Source: Pseudoalteromonas ulvae UL12
GTDB taxonomy: Bacteria > Pseudomonadota > Gammaproteobacteria > Enterobacterales > Alteromonadaceae
Direction of reading: 5' to 3'
NCBI RefSeq assembly: GCF_014925405.1
Contig: NZ_AQHJ01000030.1
Span: 124,001 to 188,000, forward strand
DNA: 64,000 nucleotides
Below the pieces are notes generated by a model. That model worked only from the letters and a program-made list of their open reading frames with translations. It did no database searches and was not told the origin of the DNA. The position numbers and the translations under genes were made by a program. Below are positions 8,384 to 16,805 of the stretch, piece after piece (position 1 is the first letter of the stretch; the number at the start of each line of letters is the position of its first letter).

Positions 8384-11178
8384 GAAAGCGTGTGTGGAAT
8401 GGCAATCCGAAAAATAACTCCCTGGGGAGATTTTTGTTCAAATTGGATATGCCCTTTTAGCTGCTGGGTTACTTGGTTATAGACAATATGTAACCCGAGG
8501 CCAATATTACCTTGGTTTCGTTTTGTAGTGAAAAACGGCTCAAAAATTTTACCGGCCACTTGATCTGCGATTCCTTCACCATCATCTTGATAGATTATCC
8601 TCAAATGGGTATCGTCTTTTATTAACGACACCGAAATATTGAGCTGTTTATCTTGATTGTGGCCATGTTGCAGGCTGTTGAGCAGTAAAATATCCAAAAT
8701 CATATCAAAGCTCATGGCAAAACTAGTCACGGTGATGGTGCAGTTGCAATCAAATTGGAGGGCGACATTGGGCGCATGCTGTTTTTCAAAAAGCTGTATT
8801 TTTTGCGCGAACATCGATGATAAGCAAAATTCTGAAACGGTGGGATCTGTATTGGCTATTTGCTTAAATTGAAGGATTAAGTCTGCGCTTTTATGAATGT
8901 TTTTGGTGATCAGTGTTTCACTATTTTTGAGTTGGACTAGGCTATTTTTTAATTTTTCCTTCGAGAGCTGATTGCTATCGACACGCGCTGCAATATCGTC
9001 AATGACTTCGTTTAATACCGATGAGGCGGTGACGCAAGTGCCTATCGGGGTGTTCATTTCGTGCGCGATCCCTGTAATTAAGCTCCCTAAAGAAGCCATT
9101 TTTTCAACTTCAACGAGTTTTTCTTGCGTATCAGTCAGTGCGGCTAAGGTAAGTGATAACTCTGAATTGGTTGCCTGTAAGTCAGCTGTACGTTTTTCAA
9201 CTCGTAACTCAAGTTCATTGTTGAATTCTATAAGTGCGATTTCTTGTTGTTTTAATGCGGAAATATCTCGTAGTGTGCCAGAAATTCGGGTGGCTCGGCC
9301 TGTGTCGTCTCGTTCGACCGCTTTACCTCGGTCGAGTACCCATACCCATTCTCCGAATGTGTTTTTAATGCGGTAACTTGCCTCAAAAAAAGTACTGTTA
9401 TCGCCAGCTAAGTGCTGCTCAAACAAGGTTTTAACTCGTTCAAAATCTTCAGGATGAATGTTACTTTGCATCGCATTCATTGAGCTGCCAATTCGGTCTT
9501 GCGGTAATGTGGTGTTATTAAAAGTGTTTTCCCGTGAAATGGTGCCTGTAACCAAATTCCAATCCCATAATTCATCACCGCTGCCCCACAGAGCCAGTTT
9601 GAGTCGCTCTTTCCCTGCTTTGATTGCACTTAGCACTTTCGCTTGAGCTTGATCTTGTTTATGTTTGATAAGTAAAAAAGCGCCAAATAACATGGCTAAA
9701 AAGATTAATAAACTGACCAATAACACTGTATTTTTTTCAGATTCTTCCTGAGCTAATTTTAAATTTGAAATGGTGTTTTTATTGGTTAAAGTTTCTATTT
9801 CGCGTTGCTTTTGATCGACTTCGAACTCAACTCTCAGTGCACCGGTTCGTAATTGTGCTTGTTTACTGAAGATTTTGTCATGTTTGGCGGTGTATTTTTT
9901 GAAGTAGAAGAGCGCTTGTTGGTAGTTCTTCATGGATTCATTAAATTCAGATAAAGCTTGATAAGCGGCTAAAATAACGATGCTTTTTTCTGATTTTTCA
10001 GCATAGACAATGCTTCTTTCAACCTGTTCGACAGCCGCTTGGTAGTTATTTTGTGCAAAACGCAATTTGCCAATAGCTAAGTGTGTTTCAGCCAAGCGAG
10101 AGATTTCTTGAGTGGTATTGAAAATCATCAAGGCTTGGCTGAGATATCGCTCAGATGAGGTCAATTGATTTTCATCGAGATAAAGGCGGCCTAAATACAA
10201 GTTAGATGACCCTTGCAGTTCTTGATTTCCTAAGGAGTCAGCTAATGATTTTGCTTTGTTTAGATAGATTAACGCATCATCAATTTTGCCTGCTAAGCGC
10301 GACGTTTCGCCGAGGTTGTTGTAAGAAAAAACCATACCGCGTTGATAATTTAGTTGTTTTTTTAGCTCGAGAGATTTTAAGTGCAGTTCGATGGCGTTGT
10401 CATAATCACCAATGTCTTTATAAATAATCGCAGTGTTGTTGTATTGAATGGATAGTGCGCGAATGTCGCCTAAATCTTGTTTTAGCATTAAAGACTCAAG
10501 TTGGTATTTTAAGGCAGTTTCAAAATCGCCAGAACGGCGATATAGCGAACCTACGTTACCCAACGCTTGTGCTGTTTTTTCTTTATTCTCCTTAAATCGA
10601 TAAATTTCGAGCGCTGTTAAATAATCTTTTAATGATAATTCATGATCGCCCATGTAACGATAAACAGTGCCTCTTTGTGCAATTAAATGAGCTAATTTCA
10701 GGGTGTTATTGGCTTGCTCTGCAATGTCCATTGCCGAAGTGAGGCTTTCCAATGCATTTTCGTGGAGCCGTAAATCTAGCTGAATCGTACTTTTTGTTTC
10801 ATAAGCCAGAATTTGTAATTCTTGATGGTTAATGCGCTGCGCAATTGATAAAGATTGTTCTGCGAGCGGAAGTGCTTCGGCTTGATTTTCGAGGTAGTTA
10901 TACGCCAAAGCCAGATAGGCATAAACTTTAGCTTCTTGGACTGCGTTGGGTGTTTGTTCCAGTGCGATAAGGGCGTATTCGCTGTAGGAAATAGCTTTTT
11001 TTGCCGAGTAACGAGAGTAATCAGCAAGAAAGTTGATAATGAGTTCTAGTTTTTCGGCTCCTTGTGCTTGGTCTATTTGTTTTTCATAGACTTCGATCGA
11101 TTTAGCTGACACGCAGATACAGCACAATAGCGTCAGAATGAAAAACGAGGATCGCAACAAAGTTATAGGTGTCATCAA
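8380..11178 (-). CDS. TPR-PAS hybrid sensor histidine kinase
   Basis: The 932-residue protein has an N-terminal signal or membrane segment (LLRSSFFILTLLCCICVSA). About ten tetratricopeptide repeats cover residues 35-430 (for example ALGNVGSLYRRSGDFETALK), so they lie in the periplasm. One membrane span near 495-515 (VLLVSLLIFLAMLFGAFLLI) is followed by a PAS/PAC domain (about 545-655, IRISGTLRDISALKQ-like end) and a coiled coil. The HisKA phospho-acceptor is in GIAHEMNTPIGT and the HATPase_c G boxes are DDGEGIAD and GNIGLGLHIV. No receiver domain is fused and no response regulator is adjacent, so its partner is unknown. I see no strong ribosome-binding site; a second Met follows directly. Confidence 0.9.
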   Translation of the reverse strand: MMTPITLLRSSFFILTLLCCICVSAKSIEVYEKQIDQAQGAEKLELIINFLADYSRYSAKKAISYSEYALIALEQTPNAVQEAKVYAYLALAYNYLENQAEALPLAEQSLSIAQRINHQELQILAYETKSTIQLDLRLHENALESLTSAMDIAEQANNTLKLAHLIAQRGTVYRYMGDHELSLKDYLTALEIYRFKENKEKTAQALGNVGSLYRRSGDFETALKYQLESLMLKQDLGDIRALSIQYNNTAIIYKDIGDYDNAIELHLKSLELKKQLNYQRGMVFSYNNLGETSRLAGKIDDALIYLNKAKSLADSLGNQELQGSSNLYLGRLYLDENQLTSSERYLSQALMIFNTTQEISRLAETHLAIGKLRFAQNNYQAAVEQVERSIVYAEKSEKSIVILAAYQALSEFNESMKNYQQALFYFKKYTAKHDKIFSKQAQLRTGALRVEFEVDQKQREIETLTNKNTISNLKLAQEESEKNTVLLVSLLIFLAMLFGAFLLIKHKQDQAQAKVLSAIKAGKERLKLALWGSGDELWDWNLVTGTISRENTFNNTTLPQDRIGSSMNAMQSNIHPEDFERVKTLFEQHLAGDNSTFFEASYRIKNTFGEWVWVLDRGKAVERDDTGRATRISGTLRDISALKQQEIALIEFNNELELRVEKRTADLQATNSELSLTLAALTDTQEKLVEVEKMASLGSLITGIAHEMNTPIGTCVTASSVLNEVIDDIAARVDSNQLSKEKLKNSLVQLKNSETLITKNIHKSADLILQFKQIANTDPTVSEFCLSSMFAQKIQLFEKQHAPNVALQFDCNCTITVTSFAMSFDMILDILLLNSLQHGHNQDKQLNISVSLIKDDTHLRIIYQDDGEGIADQVAGKIFEPFFTTKRNQGNIGLGLHIVYNQVTQQLKGHIQFEQKSPQGVIFRIAIPHTLS

Positions 11179-11314
11179 TAAAAGGTCACGTTACTAAAGT
11201 TTAATGATCAGTATAGTTAAGAAATATCATCGGTTTTCGAGATCTAAAAATTTGATTGATTTATTGTCATTACAAGTTATTGTGCAGCAAAATAAATAGT
11301 TTTCAGGAATCCCG

Positions 11315-11827
11315 ATGCGTAAACAACTCGAAACTAATTTTGAAGCGCTTATCTTTTCAGGTCGTTGGTTGCTCGCGCCGTTCTTTTTTGGTTTATTCGT
11401 CGCCATTTTGCTTTTATTGGTTAAGTTTATGAAGCTGTTAGGCACCATGGTGATGAATACGTTTCATGCAACAAATGAGCAAATGCTGATTAATATTTTG
11501 ACCTTAGTTGATACGGCGCTTCTTGCCGGTTTATTGCTGATTATTATCTTTAGTGGGTATGAGAATTTTGTTTCTAAGCTCAATATTGATCAACATGAAG
11601 ATCGCCCTGCGTGGATGGGTAAAGTGGGATTCTCAGGCTTAAAAATTAAGTTGATCAGTGCCATTGTTGCAATTTCAGCGGTGGAGTTACTAAAAGTGTT
11701 TATAGATTGGCAGCATTACACTGAAGAGCAGCTTTTTTGGAAGGTGGTTATCCACATGGCCTTCGTTGGGTCTGGCGTGCTGTTTTCGATTACTGACTTT
11801 ATCAATAGTAAAACTCATAATCATTAA
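11315..11827 (+). CDS. YqhA/UPF0114 family inner-membrane protein
   Basis: The 170-residue protein carries the UPF0114 signature near its start, LIFSGRWLLAPFFFGLFVA, followed by further hydrophobic spans around 55-80, 105-125 and 135-155. E. coli YqhA is the named relative; its function is unknown. An AGGAAT ribosome-binding site precedes the ATG. It diverges from the TPR kinase gene and its stop lies 20 bp from the stop of the opposing soxR gene, with no terminator in between. Confidence 0.88.
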   Translation: MRKQLETNFEALIFSGRWLLAPFFFGLFVAILLLLVKFMKLLGTMVMNTFHATNEQMLINILTLVDTALLAGLLLIIIFSGYENFVSKLNIDQHEDRPAWMGKVGFSGLKIKLISAIVAISAVELLKVFIDWQHYTEEQLFWKVVIHMAFVGSGVLFSITDFINSKTHNH

Positions 11828-11846
11828 AACGAGTTGGTCTCATCGT

Positions 11847-12308
11847 TTACTCCTTGCTGGAGCCATGTTCAGTAAACAGTAAATGTGCGCCGTCCCCTTG
11901 CTTGGCGAGTTTGTCATCTTGATTGTAGATGGGGCAGTGATGAAGGGATAAACAGCCACAACCAATACAGCCGGTAATGTTGTTTTTCAATTGAGTCATG
12001 GCGGTTATTTTTTCGGTTAACATCGCTTGCCATTGTGTGGCAAGTTGCGACCAATCATCTTTGGTTGGATCGCGCTTTTGCGGCAATGCATCAAACGCTT
12101 GCTTTATTTCTTCAAGGGTAACGCCAAATTTTTGCGCGGCTTTGATGATGGCGATGCGGCGCATCACATCTCGTTTGTAACGTCTTTGATTACCATGATT
12201 TCTTAAGCTGTGGATGAGACCTTTTTGCTCGTAAAAGTGCAAAGCTGAAACTGCGACACCCGTGCGTTTGGCCACCTGACCTACACTTAAGTTTGCTTCA
12301 TTGTTCAT
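11847..12308 (-). CDS. soxR: Redox-sensitive [2Fe-2S] regulator SoxR
   Basis: SoxR is a MerR-family activator whose [2Fe-2S] cluster is oxidised by redox-cycling drugs or superoxide. The 153-residue protein has a winged helix (LSVGQVAKRTGVAVSALHFYE, residues 7-27 region), a dimer helix around 80-110, and the cluster loop CIGCGCLSLHHC at residues 114-125, giving the Cys-x2-Cys-x-Cys-x5-Cys ligand set. Length matches E. coli SoxR (154). An AGGAG ribosome-binding site precedes the ATG, but a palindromic repeat begins only about 18 bp further upstream, so its promoter must lie in or beyond that repeat. A SoxR-type promoter for the divergent unit lies at 12465-12496. Confidence 0.95.
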   Translation of the reverse strand: MNNEANLSVGQVAKRTGVAVSALHFYEQKGLIHSLRNHGNQRRYKRDVMRRIAIIKAAQKFGVTLEEIKQAFDALPQKRDPTKDDWSQLATQWQAMLTEKITAMTQLKNNITGCIGCGCLSLHHCPIYNQDDKLAKQGDGAHLLFTEHGSSKE

Positions 12309-12325
12309 TTGTTTCTCCTAAAAAT

Positions 12326-12449
12326 TTAGGGGCTGTTGATCTTTGTTGAGCAGTATTTGCTTAGAATGACTAGGCGACACACTGCTCGTCGCGATAAAAA
12401 CGCTTTTATCTCGAACAAAATTTAACTACGAAAGTTCAACTGCCCTTAA
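12326..12449. repeat. Palindromic repeat element, copy A (MITE-like)
   Basis: About 124 bp bounded by imperfect inverted termini: TTAGGGGCTGTTGATCTTT on the left, and on the right the reverse complement of TTAAGGGCAGTTGAACTTT. The interior, read on the minus strand, is about 93% identical by eye to roughly the first 115 bp of copy B at 28981-29249. It shares TTTTGTTCGAGATAAAAGCG and CATTCTAAGCAAATACTGCT. It codes for nothing. It lies between the soxR ribosome-binding site and the SoxR-type promoter. TA dinucleotides flank the G/C-run ends, which would fit insertion at TA, but that is inference. Confidence 0.8.
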
Positions 12450-12464
12450 TTTAACGAAAAAAAC

Positions 12465-12496
12465 ACTTTACCTCAAGTTAGGTTGTGGTTTTAGCC
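12465..12496 (+). promoter_or_regulatory. SoxR-type promoter with long spacer
   Basis: CCTCAAGTTAGGTTGTGG at 12471-12488 matches 15 of 18 positions of the E. coli soxS SoxR operator (CCTCAAGTTAACTTGAGG). A -35 TTTACC and a -10-like TAGCCT are separated by 19 bp, the overlong spacing that MerR-family activators untwist. It points right, to the 28-codon ORF and the NAT gene. Seen in sequence: operator and spacing. Inferred: control by the adjacent SoxR. Confidence 0.82.
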
Positions 12497-12533
12497 TTGT
12501 CGATAAATCAACTCAGACAATGAAGGACTTACA

Positions 12534-12620
12534 ATGAAGGTGTTCTATCAATTTATTCAAAATGTGTATGCTCAACCTAGAGTCGTTAAAGAGTTCAATC
12601 TTGTGATGGCAAAAAAATAG
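12534..12620 (+). CDS. 28-residue small ORF downstream of SoxR-type promoter
   Basis: A 29-codon frame opens with ATG at 12534, 7 bases after a good AAGGA ribosome-binding site, and ends TAG at 12620, 16 bp before the NAT start codon. The peptide is basic and aromatic (starts MKVFYQFIQNVYAQPR, ends EFNLVMAKK), has no obvious membrane span and matches no family I recognise. It is the first ORF after the SoxR-type promoter. It could be a small redox-response protein, or a leader peptide coupled to NAT translation. Alternatively it may be chance. A five-codon frame at 12520 ends across its start codon. Confidence 0.5.
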   Translation: MKVFYQFIQNVYAQPRVVKEFNLVMAKK

Positions 12621-12636
12621 TAAAGAGGAGTCAATA

Positions 12637-13455
12637 ATGCCCCCGTATATCAAACACTATTTGGCGCTGCTCAATGTCAAAAAGACAGCGTCAGATCTCG
12701 ACTATATTAGCCAATTACAGCAGGCGCATCTTATGCATTTTTGTTTTTCTAGTGCGAATGTCTTGCTAAAAAAGCCACTTAGTTTGGAACCCGAAGCGCT
12801 ATTTGAGCGTGTCATAACAGAGCGGACAGGTGGATATTGCTTTGAGCATAATAAAATTTTTTATTTAACGTTAAAGGCGCTAGGTTATCAAGTCAGACCG
12901 ATTTTGGCTCGAGTTATGCTCAATGGTGATCCCTTAAATGGCCTCTCCCACCGTTTGACGTTATTGACTTTAGTGGGTCAGCAATATGCGATTGACGTGG
13001 GGTTTGGCGTTGATTGCCCAAGAAGCTTAATTGAGTTAACGGATAACCACTTTATTTCAGAGCAGGGATTTGCATATCAGTTAAAAAAAGAGCCAGATAA
13101 TTCGGATGGATTTAGATTACTGCAACTAAACACGGCAGCAGAGAAGACTTTATATCGTTTTGATTTAAGAGAGGTGACGGAAGCGGATTGTGATATTGCG
13201 CACTTTTATAGTCATCAACACCCGGATGAGACTTTTGTTAATCATTTAGTGATAGCACGAATTGAGGTCCATCAGCGCCATTTGATCCGTAATTTGCACT
13301 ACAGTCAGATCAACCATCAAACTGGAGAAAGACATGAGTTACCCATTGAAAGCGTGGCACAATTATTATCTGTGTGTACTTCGCAGCTGATGCTGAATAT
13401 TGATCAAAAAGCCGCTGAACACTTATTTGAATATTTAAAGATGAAAATTTCGTAG
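12637..13455 (+). CDS. Arylamine N-acetyltransferase (NAT)
   Basis: NATs move acetyl from acetyl-CoA to arylamines and arylhydrazines through a cysteine intermediate. The 272-residue protein is of typical length and shows the full triad: Cys68 in RTGGYCFEHN, His105 in GLSHRL and Asp120 in YAIDVGFG. A GAGGAG ribosome-binding site precedes the ATG. It lies directly downstream of the SoxR-type promoter and the 28-codon ORF and probably shares their transcript, which would link xenobiotic acetylation to redox-drug sensing. That link is inference from position. Confidence 0.93.
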   Translation: MPPYIKHYLALLNVKKTASDLDYISQLQQAHLMHFCFSSANVLLKKPLSLEPEALFERVITERTGGYCFEHNKIFYLTLKALGYQVRPILARVMLNGDPLNGLSHRLTLLTLVGQQYAIDVGFGVDCPRSLIELTDNHFISEQGFAYQLKKEPDNSDGFRLLQLNTAAEKTLYRFDLREVTEADCDIAHFYSHQHPDETFVNHLVIARIEVHQRHLIRNLHYSQINHQTGERHELPIESVAQLLSVCTSQLMLNIDQKAAEHLFEYLKMKIS

Positions 13456-13583
13456 TGGAAAACAGGCATCAGATTTGCTGTTTTAGGTAGCTCGAATAAG
13501 ATACCTCGTATTTTGCTCTAGCTACCGTATAATCAGGGTTGCAATAAAACGTATGACTAACCAATGTTGAACAAGGAGCGTGT

Positions 13584-14513
13584 ATGTCTGATAAGCCTAT
13601 CAGTGCTGAAAATCCATTTGCTAATTTAACTCAGGCACAATGTGAGCAGATTCAACTGTGGTATCAAAAGCATATTTCTTCAGAGCTCAATGTGCTACTC
13701 AAAGGGAGTCAATCAGGTAAAGTCATCGAACGTAAAATCCAGCATGCGCTAATGCAAGCCCATCAAACTCTTGAAGCCGTCAAACCGTTACCCGCATCTA
13801 CAGATACCAGCATCAAGCTGAAACAGGCCAATATGCTGGCTGAACTTAAAGATACCCGCGATTTGTTTCATAGTGCGCAGCGCAAAATTAGTACGTTAGA
13901 GCAACAATTGGGTGCCAACCACGAGCAAATTCAATTACTCGAAAAAGAAAACAGCGAGTTAAAATCTGAGTTACGCAGCTACCGAGAACGATTAAACCAT
14001 GTGTTAACTCGTTTAGAAAAAGAAGGAGTGTCTTTTCAAAAAAGTCATTACGTGGGGCGTATTTTTGTTCATGCCTTACGTTCAAGCTTTCATGATTGGC
14101 AGCAAACCCCTATGGGTGAGCGATTTAAGAACCATGATTTTTATAAGCTTTTCCCTCGAGTGTTATACGGCAGTTTGCTCAAAGAAATAGAATTATTATT
14201 GGGTGAAACAGACTACAGCCGCATCGACCGCACGTTGTCGAATTTTGTTTTTCAGCATAAAGGTGTGCCTGTTCAGGATTGGCCTGACGAAGATCCGATT
14301 TACCAATCAGAGCTAATTAGTCAAAAACAGCATGAACTGTTATTACGCTTACGTGAGCAGCATCAACGACGTAAAAATTTCGCGTTGTATTTAGAAAAAA
14401 AGCTCGCTAAAACCGGTTTTACGCCCATGCATGGACGTTTATTAGTTGAATTAATTCAGTTTGCAACAACCGAGACAGACAGTGATGCATCGTTTGACAC
14501 TAACATGCATTAA
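13584..14513 (+). CDS. Coiled-coil protein of unknown function
   Basis: I do not recognise this 309-residue cytoplasmic protein. It has no signal peptide or membrane span. A helical N-terminus is followed by a long coiled coil at about 78-150 (TRDLFHSAQRKISTLEQQL and onward, heptad-like). A mixed alpha/beta region follows with conserved-looking aromatic and charged residues (FHDWQQTPMGERF, DYSRIDRTLSNF). The end is Lys/Arg-rich (RREQ-type helix, KNFALYLEKKLAKTGF) and then acidic. An AAGGAG ribosome-binding site precedes the ATG and a TATAAT lies at 13528-13533, so it seems to have its own promoter separate from the NAT gene. Confidence 0.7.
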   Translation: MSDKPISAENPFANLTQAQCEQIQLWYQKHISSELNVLLKGSQSGKVIERKIQHALMQAHQTLEAVKPLPASTDTSIKLKQANMLAELKDTRDLFHSAQRKISTLEQQLGANHEQIQLLEKENSELKSELRSYRERLNHVLTRLEKEGVSFQKSHYVGRIFVHALRSSFHDWQQTPMGERFKNHDFYKLFPRVLYGSLLKEIELLLGETDYSRIDRTLSNFVFQHKGVPVQDWPDEDPIYQSELISQKQHELLLRLREQHQRRKNFALYLEKKLAKTGFTPMHGRLLVELIQFATTETDSDASFDTNMH

Positions 14514-14543
14514 TACAACTAAGCTATTTACCAGCCTATTCTT

Positions 14544-14668
14544 AGCTGTGTTGGTTTTTGTTTCGTTAGCGGCTTTTTATATAGCATAACGGCACCGCAC
14601 AGCCTCTTCCTTACTTAGATGAGCAACCATTCGCTGTAAAAACAACCTTAAAAGCGCAACACACCCTA
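14544..14668 (+). repeat. Degenerate partial copy C of the palindromic repeat
   Basis: This non-coding stretch aligns with the right half of copy B (about 29121-29248). Shared blocks include GTTA.CG.CTTTTT, CAAC.ATTCGCTG.AAAAA and a terminal CAACA..CCCT. Similarity is clearly lower than between copies A and B, with several substitutions and small gaps. It has lost the left half and sits between the coiled-coil gene and gss. Confidence 0.55.
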
Positions 14669-14753
14669 CTGTAACTGTAATGTTTTGGCTTGCTATCAAC
14701 ATGCTTCACTTCTATATTCGCTGATAACTCCTCCAATAATAGAAACGACTTTA

Positions 14754-16649
14754 ATGAAATCTTCAACTCCCGCAAGTGTATTTGGTGAATTGTTGGGTTA
14801 TGCACCCGGAAATGTACCTGTTTATTCTTCTGATTATGAGACTGCAGATGACACGTTATATCCTAATAGGAGTGCGTATCGCAGTTATTTAGATGGCATT
14901 TATATGGGTTATAAATGGCAATGCGTAGAGTTTGCAAGGCGTTGGATGTACATAAACTATGGTTATATTTTTGATGATATCGCCATGGCATACGATATCT
15001 TCGAGTTACGCACTGTTCGCGATGTCAATAGCCAGCAGCGCCTGCCGTTACATGCATTTCGAAACGGTTGCAAGCAACATCCCACAGTGGGTAGTTTGTT
15101 GATTTGGGAGGAAGGGGGCGAGTTTGAAGAAACCGGTCATGTTGCCGTGGTGGTTGAGGTTCACGCTGATAAAATTCGACTTGCTGAACAAAATGTAGGG
15201 CATCAAATGTGGCCTGAAGGACAAAACTGGTGCAGAGAACTTAAGGCTAAAGTGACTCAGCAAGGGGAATATTGGATTGAGTGCTCGTACAGCGATGCCA
15301 CTATCTTGGGTTGGATGATACAAACGGACCAAGCAGATTTTGCAGAACCGACTCCTGAAGTCGATAGTCAACTTTTCAGCATTCAGCCTCATCAAGTTTG
15401 CGATAATGGGCAAACGGCTAAGTCATGGCTCAATATTGCTAATGATGATGAAGCAGCTTATGTTGATATGATGCAAGGTCATAAGTTGACTTCGGTCTTG
15501 GCTGATCAACATCGCTTTTTTACTATTTCAGAGACTGGGGCGCAAACCATTGAGCATGCAACGAATGAATTGCATGGCCTGTTTATGCACGCGACCGATT
15601 ATGTTTTACAGCACCCTGAGCTACTGAAAAAATTTAACCTTCCGGAAGTCGTTCTCTCTAAAATTCGCCAATCTTGGGATAATCGTTTAAACCAATTAAT
15701 CACCAGTCGGTTTGATTTTGCTTTAACCTCCAAAGGCCTCAAAGTGTATGAATATAATTGTGATTCTGCATCGTGTTATATGGAAAGTGGCAAAGTTCAG
15801 GGCAAGTGGGGCAAACACTTTGGCGTTAAACTGGGTGAAGATGCCGGGCAAGATTTGTTTAAAGACTTAGTCAAAGCGTGGCGCAAAAGTGATGTCAAAG
15901 GCATGGTTCATATTTTACAAGATGATGAAGCTGAGGAGCATTATCATGCTTTGTTTATGAAAGAAGTCATTGAAGCCGCTGGATATGAGTGCCGCATCAT
16001 TATCGGCCTAAATGAACTGCGCTGGGAAGCCGATGGCAGCATTATTGATGGCCACGGTGATAAGTTAAATTTCGTATGGAAAACATGGTCATGGGAAACC
16101 GCTTTGGATCAAATCAGGCAAGAATGTGAGTCTGAGCAAACAACCAGTGACACTTTCGAACCACTTTGGCAAGCAGGTGAAGTGCCTCGTTTAGTCGATG
16201 TATTGTTGCGTAAGCATATTATGGTTTTCGAACCTTTGTGGACATTGATACCGAGCAATAAAGCGATTTTACCTGTGCTTTGGAGTTTGTTTCCAAATCA
16301 CCCTTATTTACTTAATACATCGTTTGAGCTCAGCGATGAGTTGTTGCAAACCGGTTATGTGGTCAAACCGATAGTGGGACGCTGTGGCTCAAATATCCAA
16401 TTAATTGATGAGCATAAAAATTTGTTAGAGAAAACAGAAGGCCACTTTGTTGGGCAAGATCAAATATATCAACAACTGTTCGCATTACCGAAAGTAACGG
16501 ACTATTACGTGCAAATTTGTAGCTTCACTGCAGCAGGTAAGTATTCAGGAGCCGGCGTACGTGTTGATAATAATATGATTATCAATGGTCAGAGTGACTG
16601 TATGGCATTGCGCATTGTAGATGATGAGTTGTTTATCACTAGCCAATAA
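14754..16649 (+). CDS. gss: Bifunctional glutathionylspermidine synthetase/amidase
   Basis: This enzyme both joins glutathione to spermidine with ATP and hydrolyses the product. I choose the ATG at 14754 (631 residues, E. coli 619) over an in-frame ATG at 14685, because homology begins with the FGELLGYAPGNVPVYSSDY stretch. The N-terminal CHAP amidase has Cys57 in YKWQCVEFARRW and His in EETGHVAVV. The ATP-grasp synthetase half holds LKVYEYNCDSASCYMESG, FVWKTWSWETA, EPLWTLIPSNKAILPVLW and VKPIVGRCGSNI. It is seen in enterobacteria, some marine gammaproteobacteria and trypanosomatids. No clear ribosome-binding site is visible at 14754. It is monocistronic. Confidence 0.94.
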   Translation: MKSSTPASVFGELLGYAPGNVPVYSSDYETADDTLYPNRSAYRSYLDGIYMGYKWQCVEFARRWMYINYGYIFDDIAMAYDIFELRTVRDVNSQQRLPLHAFRNGCKQHPTVGSLLIWEEGGEFEETGHVAVVVEVHADKIRLAEQNVGHQMWPEGQNWCRELKAKVTQQGEYWIECSYSDATILGWMIQTDQADFAEPTPEVDSQLFSIQPHQVCDNGQTAKSWLNIANDDEAAYVDMMQGHKLTSVLADQHRFFTISETGAQTIEHATNELHGLFMHATDYVLQHPELLKKFNLPEVVLSKIRQSWDNRLNQLITSRFDFALTSKGLKVYEYNCDSASCYMESGKVQGKWGKHFGVKLGEDAGQDLFKDLVKAWRKSDVKGMVHILQDDEAEEHYHALFMKEVIEAAGYECRIIIGLNELRWEADGSIIDGHGDKLNFVWKTWSWETALDQIRQECESEQTTSDTFEPLWQAGEVPRLVDVLLRKHIMVFEPLWTLIPSNKAILPVLWSLFPNHPYLLNTSFELSDELLQTGYVVKPIVGRCGSNIQLIDEHKNLLEKTEGHFVGQDQIYQQLFALPKVTDYYVQICSFTAAGKYSGAGVRVDNNMIINGQSDCMALRIVDDELFITSQ

Positions 16650-16805
16650 AATCTGATGATGCAATTGTTAGGTTGAGATACCTATTGAAGTGATAAAATT
16701 CACTGTTTTTTACTTGCTACTTAGGTTATAAACAAAGGTCATCGCTGAAAACTTATGCATTAGCTAGCAGTACGGCGATGATTATAATAATAAGAGGAAG
16801 TAAGC

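Noticed and set aside
8972..9376. 134-codon antisense frame inside the TPR histidine kinase gene
   Set aside because: It is antisense to the PAS/HisKA-coding stretch of a well-supported kinase, with Ser-rich translation typical of shadow frames.
13466..13535. Inverted repeat GGTAGCT/AGCTACC upstream of the coiled-coil gene as an operator
   Set aside because: The arms are only 7 bp with about 27 bases between them, which fits a weak hairpin or chance better than a regulator site.
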